Below, in pieces: positions 17,130-25,100 of a stretch of 64,000 nt of DNA. Positions within the stretch are counted from its first letter, which is position 1. Every line of letters begins with the position of its first letter. Origin of the DNA: DAOPYU01 sp942493245 (GTDB lineage: Bacteria; Sumerlaeota; Sumerlaeia; UBA8349). Under the pieces are notes generated by a model. It was not told the origin of the DNA, did no database searches, and saw nothing but the letters and a program-made list of their open reading frames with translations. Position numbers and translations under genes: made by a program. The stretch is from contig OW818685.1 of NCBI GenBank assembly GCA_942493245.1, positions 3,224,001-3,288,000 on the forward strand. Direction: 5' to 3'.

Positions 17130-18458
17130 TCAGATCTCGTAGGGGGCGCGCATCGCACGGAACCGCAGCCGGTTGGCTTCGGGATCGTTGACAAACTCCG
17201 CTTTGCCCAGGTTGAACTTCAGGTTGCGTTTCAATTGTTCGCAGATGTCAGCCGCCAAACAGATATTCATGGAACGTAACATGACCTCGGCATTCGCCAC
17301 CGGGGAGCGGCGCGACCGGATGCAATCCAGGAAGTCCCGCACGTGGTCCAGGGAACGCTGGGTACGGGCGGTGTATTCCTCCAGCACTTTCTTGTATTCG
17401 AGCAACAGCGCGGGCGAGGAGACATCGGGGCGGGAATAACCGTCGGCTGCGGCGGCCCACCCTTCGGGACCGTCGAACCGCTCGCCACAGGAGCCATTCC
17501 AGTACTGGCACGGTTCCCACACCGAGCCGCTGACCCGGAACAGAACCAACTTCACCCCATTGGACAAACGAGTCACCATCGTGGCATCCGGCCCGGCATA
17601 CTCGAATTCGATCGAGGAAACGTCGTCCATGTCGAGTCCAGCCAGGGCCTGGGTCACGGTGTGCGCGCCCCACATCGCCACGTCGGTGGCGAAGTCGTAG
17701 AATTTGTACCACCCGGAGTTCAGGTAACCCTGGTTGTAGGGCCGCCACGGACAGGGACCGATAAAGGCATCCCAGTCCAGTTCCTCCCTGGGGGGTTCGG
17801 GTTCCGCCGGCAACCAGTCGTGGCGCAACCCGTCGCGCCAGCGGGTGTCGGCATAGACCGTATGAATGGGACCCAACCGGCCGGATCGCGCCATTTCGAT
17901 GGCAAAGACATGATGCGGCTCGCTGAGACGCTGGGCGCCCGTTTGAAAGACCCGACCGTAACGCCGGGCGGTTTCCACAATCGCCTCTCCCTGCGCCATC
18001 GTGAGGCAGGCAGGCTTCTCGCAATAGACATCCTTACCGGCCCGCATGGCCCAGACCGAAGCCAGCGCATGCCAGCGGTCGCCCGTGGCAATCAAGACGG
18101 CATCCACATCCGTGCGCTCGGCCAGCAGCTGACGCATATCACTGTACATCACACAATCTTTGTTGGCGTAAGCGGTATCGACGCTGTTCTTGGCCGCTTC
18201 GCGCCGCCCTTTCACAAGGTCGCAGACTGCCACCACCTGCACATCCTTCTGTTCCAGCAGCGCACCCAGATCATAGGAACCACGTCCGCCGAGTCCAATG
18301 CCGCCCATGACAATGCGTTCGCTCGGGGCGACTGTTCCGTCGCGCCCCAGAGCAGAGGCCGGGATAATCCAGGGCGCCGCCACGGCGCACGCCGCCGTCG
18401 CCGCCCCCCGGGAGAGAAACTGGCGCCGCGTGAGTGGGGTCGAATTGCGATGGCTCAT
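17130..18458 (-). CDS. Tat-exported Gfo/Idh/MocA oxidoreductase
   Basis: The ATG at 18458 is chosen because the Tat signal (LTRRQFLSRGAATAACAVAA) starts just after it and AAAGGA lies upstream; the longer frame to 18524 adds an unlikely N-terminus. The 442-residue product has a Rossmann fold (IGLGGRGSYD, VVAVCDLV) and the canonical catalytic motif VYCEKPACLT with the EKP lysine. The C-terminal domain has the FYDFATDVAMWGAHT pattern. It differs clearly from the oxidoreductase at 14667 (EKP rather than QKP), so this is not a recent duplicate. It points against the neighbouring pair and is flanked by 33-bp direct repeats. The sugar substrate is unknown. Confidence 0.9.
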   Translation of the reverse strand: MSHRNSTPLTRRQFLSRGAATAACAVAAPWIIPASALGRDGTVAPSERIVMGGIGLGGRGSYDLGALLEQKDVQVVAVCDLVKGRREAAKNSVDTAYANKDCVMYSDMRQLLAERTDVDAVLIATGDRWHALASVWAMRAGKDVYCEKPACLTMAQGEAIVETARRYGRVFQTGAQRLSEPHHVFAIEMARSGRLGPIHTVYADTRWRDGLRHDWLPAEPEPPREELDWDAFIGPCPWRPYNQGYLNSGWYKFYDFATDVAMWGAHTVTQALAGLDMDDVSSIEFEYAGPDATMVTRLSNGVKLVLFRVSGSVWEPCQYWNGSCGERFDGPEGWAAAADGYSRPDVSSPALLLEYKKVLEEYTARTQRSLDHVRDFLDCIRSRRSPVANAEVMLRSMNICLAADICEQLKRNLKFNLGKAEFVNDPEANRLRFRAMRAPYEI

Positions 18459-19146
18459 AGGATGTTTCCTTTCGATGGCATTTTGTTCTGCGTCAAACAA
18501 CTCCAAGATACGGGAGTACTTCATGGGAGCAACTCACGTGAAGCGTTTCACCGGGAGGGCTTTCTTCACTCTTCTACAACAAAAAAGGGGCTTCGCATTT
18601 CCGGATACCTCACGTCCAGACAAGATTCGGACTTTTTCGGAAGCATGTCGCCTTTCTGGACTGTCTCAAATCTCTGATAGAGCATCAAGAAGTTTAATGG
18701 CGTAGATGACGTTCTGCGCGCCCCAATGACAGACAAGAGGGCCGGATAGGGTCATCATGAAGAGTCCTTCAGACGCAGTTAAATTCTGGCGGGAAGACGG
18801 CAGGAGAATCCAGAAGTCTTTGTACGACTCTCTCGCAGAATCTACGCAGACCACGACGATTTTCAGCCACAAAAATGCACAGAAGGCACAGGGAAATTCC
18901 CTGTTTTTGTGACTTTTGTGCCTCATGTGGCGTACAACAAACGGCCTCCGCGTCCCTGCGTCTCTGCGCGATGATTCTTTTCATCCCCGTTCTCTCGGGT
19001 TTTCGCGTGTCCCCACGGTAGCAGGCCTCGCGCTCTGGGCGGACACACAGGTCCGCCCCTACGGATTTGATTCAACCCGGCCTGAATCTTGAACCCGATT
19101 TCGGCGGGAGGGTTTCCCCCCCGCTGAAACAACACCCGCCCCGTTT
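18459..19146. repeat. 688-bp intergenic stretch with dispersed repeats
   Basis: It holds the right copy of the 33-bp direct repeat (18608-18640) and an inverted copy of the GCGAGAGAGTCGT element (18820-18858). It also holds a CACAAAAATGCACAGAAGG / TTTTGTGACTTTTGTGCC pair (18862-18925), a 'gcgtccctgcgtctctgcg' element (18950-18975), and a GGGCGGAC-6nt-GTCCGCCC hairpin (19037-19058) about 90 bases past the giant gene. A short reverse frame at 18666-18770 (ending LLDALSEI) may be a gene scrap. No intact gene is seen. Confidence 0.7.
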
Positions 19147-22100
19147 TTACACCTCCGGGTTGATCTCGATCGGTTGAACCGGCGTCTTCGGCAACACCTT
19201 CATCTTCGATACCTGCGCCGGATCGAGGAACGCCGCGCCTTCCACCACACCGGTCTTCGTTTGCAGGGTACCGATTCCGCCCTTCTGGAACGAATCGCCA
19301 TAGCCCGCGTAGAAGTAGCCCGCCACGCCCGTCTGGCCGTACACTTTCATGATCGCCACCTGGCTCTTGCCGGCGACCGGCGGCTGCGCCTGCACGACCA
19401 TCTCCGCCGCCGCGCCAGCCGTACCGACCGCCCCCCCCACCAGCGCGCCGTTGATCTTCTTCGATGTCGCCTGGATAAGCGTCAGGTTCTTGCCCGACTG
19501 GATCAGGCCGCAGCGGATGTTGCCACCCGAGGCTGTCACTTTGTCTATCAGGCCGATCATCTCGTCCGCCACCAGCGGACCGCCCGAGACCGTCACGGCC
19601 TTGAGCGCACTGCCCCGGATCGAACATGGAGTGGCCTCGCTCTGCGGCGCAGATGCGTTCGCGATCTCCGCCACAACCCTCGGCAGCGAACCCACTGCGC
19701 CCAGACTCGTCCTGTTCACGCGAGCCGCATCTTTGTACACCTTCGAGGCCACATTGAGCAGTTTGACCGGCTGGCCCGCGCCCGTTGTCGAGCCGACTTC
19801 CTCGACCACCGCACCCGTCATCCTGATGTTCATCGCCACAGGCGACGTCCCCGCTGTCTCGATGAACGTGCGCGCGTAGAGGCCCTGCTCCGACGCCTTC
19901 GTCGCCATGATCGAAATAGAACCGAACTCCTGCGCCTTGAGGAAGGTCACCGACCGGGCCGAGAGCGACTTGACCCGGCCCGCCGCCTCGAGCGAATAGA
20001 CCGGCACGTCGAACGCGAGCGTCTTCACGTCGCCGTTGATCGCCAGCGTCGAGACCTGTCCCTGATTCTTCAGATAATAGATCCCACCGGCCGCGTTGTC
20101 CGCCACGTTCGCGGGCATCTTCTTGAGCAGCGCGATCTTGATCGTGCCCGGATTCGCATCCACAAGCGTCGGCGTGAACGTCAGGTTGTTGGCCGCGCCA
20201 CGCGTCATTGTGTACCCCCTGGCCGTCACCTTGTAGTTCGCCGAGGCGATCGTCTCGGGCGTCACCGATGCCGTTACGGGATCGCTTGGAGGTCCAGACT
20301 TGCCCAGCACACAAACCGATGTGAGCCGGTACGAATACGTCACGCCCGGTACCGCCGTATCGTCGGCAAACTCTGTCACGGCGCCCACGGTCCAAACCAC
20401 CGGCGTTGTGGCGGATGTCCCCACGGTCGTGCGTTCCACCCCGTAATTCGTGGCGAACGCCGCGGCCTCCCAGGTCACCCGCACCTGATACGTGTTGCCC
20501 GCCGCCGTCACACTGGTCGGAGCAAGTGGACCCGCCAGCAGGAATTCGCCGGTCAGGGTTCTGGCCGACGCCGGCATGGTATAGGTGTACGAGGTGTTGT
20601 CGGACAACAACGTCGTCCCATCGTACCAACCCCCAAACCGGTACCCCCGCGCAGAAAGCGCCGTCAACGTGACCGTCGTGCCAGCCGGGTAGGAGGCCTG
20701 ATCGGGCGTCTTCAAGAGCATGCCGCCACTGCCCGGATTGGCTATCAAGGTCAACGCATGGGTGAACACGCCCATCTTCTTGAACTTTGCGGTGAAAATC
20801 ACATCTTCGGCCACGACATACTGGAACGACGCCATCTGCGAGACGGTCGTCACGCCGTCCGTCCAGCCACGGAAGACGAACCCATCCGCCGCCACCGCCT
20901 CAATCGTCACCTCGGCATCCTGCGCATAGGTCGGCTGATTCGGGGATTTCGAGACCGAGCCGCCGTTAAGCGGGTCGGCCAGAACCGTCACCGTGTACTG
21001 TCCCTCCGGGAGCGGTTTGAACTTTGCAGTGAAGGCAGCATCGCCCGAGACCTTGTGTGTGAAGGAGGCCGTCTCCGAAACCGTTGTGCCATCGGCATCC
21101 CGCACCCAACCGTGGAAAGCCCACTTGGAGATATCCGAAGCGACCGCACTCAATACCACCTCGGTTCCGCTCGTGTAGGCCGCCTGGTCCGGCGTTTTCG
21201 ACACCAGACCGGCGCTGGCCGGATCGGACACAATTGCCACCGTGTAAGTGGGAGGAACAACAGGCTCGAACCTGGCCGTGAAGATTTTGTTCATCCGTTG
21301 CACAGTGTACTGGCATGAAGCGTTCGTCGAAACCGTCGTGACACCATCAAACCAACCGCAGAACGTGAAACCCTCCGCCGCCACCGCGTTCAACTGCAAC
21401 TGCACGCCCTCCACGTAAGTCGCCTGATCCGGAGTCTTCGACACCGTGCCGCCATTGGCCGGATCCGCAACCACCGTCACCGTGTAGGCACAAGGACAAA
21501 GCGCTCTGAACCGGGCCGTGAGGGTTTTGTTCTCCGCCGGCATGGTATATTCAAAAGAATTATTCGTCGAAATCGTCGTAGATCCGTCCATCCAGCCGCG
21601 GAACGCATACCCGGCTGCCGTGGCAGCACTCACCGTGATCGGGGTTCCCGCCAGATACCCGGCCTGGTCCGGCGTCTTCGTTACCACCCCGCCATTGAGC
21701 GGATCGGCCACCAGCGTCAGCGCGAAGGAATCCTTCAACGCGAACTTTGCCGTGAAGGTTTTGTTCATAGAAGCGACCGTGTACACGTAAGTGGCTTCAG
21801 TTGAGACCTGTTTGTCTCCATCGTACCACCCGGCGAATTTGTAACCCGAGTTCGCCACCGCATTAATTGTCACAATTTGGCCACTCTGGTATATTGAAAC
21901 ATTCGGTGATTTCGAAACAACTCCGCCCGCAGGCGGATTGGCCACCACCGAGATTGTATACTGGTGACCAATAATATACCCAAACGATGCCGTAATCGTC
22001 GTGTTCTCAGCGGGCATTGTGTACACGAAGGTCGATTCCGTCGAGATCGTTGTGGCACCATCCATCCAAGCATCGAACATGTACTCCTGTGCAGGCGTCG

Positions 22101-25100
22101 CCGTCAATGTTACCGTCGTCCCCGCCGTATAGGCAGCCTGATCCGGCAACTTCGAAACCATCCCTGAATTCTTCGGATTGGCCACCAGCGTCAGCGTGTA
22201 CTGGTTGTCGGGGCGGAATTTTGCCGTGAAAGCCGTCTTGAACGTTTCCGGTCCCACCGTCAGGACATACGACGTAGAAGTTGTGGCCAGTGCGGCGCCG
22301 GCATACCAGCCGACGAACGAGTAACCCGCGCTGGGCGTCGCGGTCAGCGTCACGGTCGTGCCTTGCGGGTAGAAAGCCTGATCCGGTGACTTCGTGACGG
22401 TCCCCCCATTGGGCGGATCGGCCTGTACCATTATCGTGGAAGGATCGGGCGGAAGTTTTTTGAAACTGGCGACCAGTGTCTCGCACATCGTCGGCATGGT
22501 GTACACGAACGACGTTTCCGTCGAAACGGTTGTCGCGCCATCCCACCACCCTCGAAACTGATACCCGTACGCCGGTGTAACGCTCACCGTGACCGTTGTA
22601 CCGGGCAGATAGAAGGCCAGTTCGGGTGTTTTCGTGAGTGTTCCTCCTTCTGGAGGATCGGCCACCAGAGTCAAGGTACAGGGGGGAAGCAATTCGAAGT
22701 TAGCCGTCACGGTCTTGTTACCGTCCATCAGCACCTGAACCGACATCGCAGTTCCCGTCGCGTCGCCCGTCCAGTTCACAAACCGATATCCCGCCGCCGG
22801 GATAACCGTCAATGTCAGCGTGGTACCCAGTTCATACATCCCTCCCGCCGGACTCAACACCACTGTTCCCGAACCTACCGGATTGATGATGACCGTCAGG
22901 GAACACAAAACCGGTACGGGTTCGAAGTTGGCCGTGAGGGTCCTGGTGGAGTCCATCGTCACCTGGATTTCCGGATTGTTCCCCGTGGCGGCCCCTGTCC
23001 AGTTCACAAAACGATACCCATCCGCCGGGGTGGCGGTCAGAGTCACGACTGTCCCCGAATCATAGACGGTCCCCTGCGGGTTGGACGCGACCGTCCCGCC
23101 TTCCTGCGGAGCCGCAAGGACCGTGAGCGGGTACCGATTGATCGCAAAGTTCGCCGTGAGCGTCTTTGTCGAATCCATCGTCAGGGTCAAAGGATTCGCA
23201 CTGCCCTGTGCGTCCCCGCTCCAACCCGTGAAATGGTACCGGGCCGCAGGCATGGCCGTTAATGTCACAATCTCACCTGCTCGGTAGTTCGTTTTGGACG
23301 GCGACTTGGCAACGGTCCCATTCTCTGCGTTTACAGACAGAGGCCAGGTCTGGCCGGGAACATACGTTCCGGTAGCGGTGGTCAATTCATCCGGTTCGAT
23401 GGTGACCGTCTGAGTCGTCGGCTGGGCATACCACCCCGGCAGGTCGTCAAGCAGTTCCAGGGTGTAAGTTCCTGTATTGCATGTAATCGAAGTGGCACTT
23501 TCACACCAGACCGTCTTCCCCGTCAACCGCCACCTTGCCCCAGCCGCCACCGCCTCGGACGGGGCGATTGTTACCATTAAACTCCCCTCGTTCTTTCTCA
23601 AGAGGGCCAACGAGTGCCCCTCTCCAGCCGAAACATCCAAGTATCGAATATTGGGCGCGGGTACATTGCACTGGCTACATCCATTATCTCCCCACGTCAC
23701 AATCGAACCGTCAGGCTTCAGCCCCAGACAATGCCCTCCCTTGCCAACCGAAGCCATCGTATAATTCAAATTGGGGGTCGGTATCTGGTGCAGGCTGTAG
23801 GTAGGATCTCCGATCGCGACCATTGATCCGTTTTGCTTCAGACCGAAGCCGTAATTTTTCACGGTCGAAACGGCCACAAAATACCTGTTAATGAGAGGCA
23901 GATCACATTGCTTGTAGTTGTTATTCCCCCAGGCCGCAATCGAACCATCTGCTTTTAAGGCGAGACAATGGTAAGCCCCTGCCGAAATGGCCACACAACG
24001 GCTGATGGAAGAGGGGACGGTACATTGACCGTAGTCGTCCCTTCCCCATGCCACAACTGAACCATCGGATTTCAGACCCAGGCTGAAATAATAACCTGCC
24101 GAGACGGCCACAAAATCGCGGTTGGGCAGAGGGACACGACATTGCCCCCAGCCGTTCTCTCCCCACGCCACAACCGAACCGTCGGATTTCAGACCCAGGC
24201 TGTGGGTATATCCCGCCGAAATCGCCACAAAATCGCCGTTGGGCGCCGGTACGGCACACTGTTTTGCATAATTCCCCCCCCATGCCACAATCGAACCGTC
24301 CGACTTCAACCCCAGGTTGTGCTTTTCGCCAGCTGAAACGGCCACAAAGTTCACATTGTCGGGAGGTTCAATACCCTGACCGTGTGAATTGCCTCCCCAG
24401 ACAATGACGGAGGCCCCGGAACCCACAAGCGAGATCGTGTCGCTGGTAACGGTAGACTCCACTTCCGCGCTGTTTTTGACTTTGAAATAGACCGTCTTCA
24501 CTCCATCGCCACCAGACAGGGTGAACAAGGGGACGGAACGGTAAGGCACCCAGGTCGCACCGGCAAAATCGGGCGATTCGCTCGTCAAGTATTGCGCGGC
24601 GGAGGCGCTGGTCTCGCCCGTACAGGTGTTGGTCAATATCACCGCCGGATTCACCGTCGTGGCCGCTCCGTTGTTAATCTTGAAAGACGAAATGACCGGT
24701 GCGGACGGAATCGCGCTGGCGTCGAAGTCCGCACCAATCGTTTTGTTCGCATCCATTGTAAGAATCAGGGGATTAACCCGTTCCAGACCGGCCGGAACAT
24801 CGCCTGTCCAGCGGTCGAACCAACTGCCGACCGCAGGCTGAGCGGTCAGTGTCACCGTGGTGCCATGTGGGAACTGGGTTCCGGCGGGCGATTGCTGAAG
24901 GGAACCGTTCGCGCCGCAGGTTGTCGAGAGCGTCCACGTGACCGGGGTGTACCGAGCCGTGACCGTAACGGTCGTGCTGACATCCGCCTCGACCACCTGA
25001 TCGGCAGGTTTGATCCAGCCGTAGATGTCCCTGAACGTGATCGTCTGTTTTTCACGCAAACGGATGGCGTCTCCACTCTTGTGCCACACCGTCGCCTTTT

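Noticed and set aside
18666..18926. Short reverse frame ending in LLDALSEI
   Set aside because: It mixes repeat-derived sequence with a possible gene scrap and has no start signal. Too weak to annotate.
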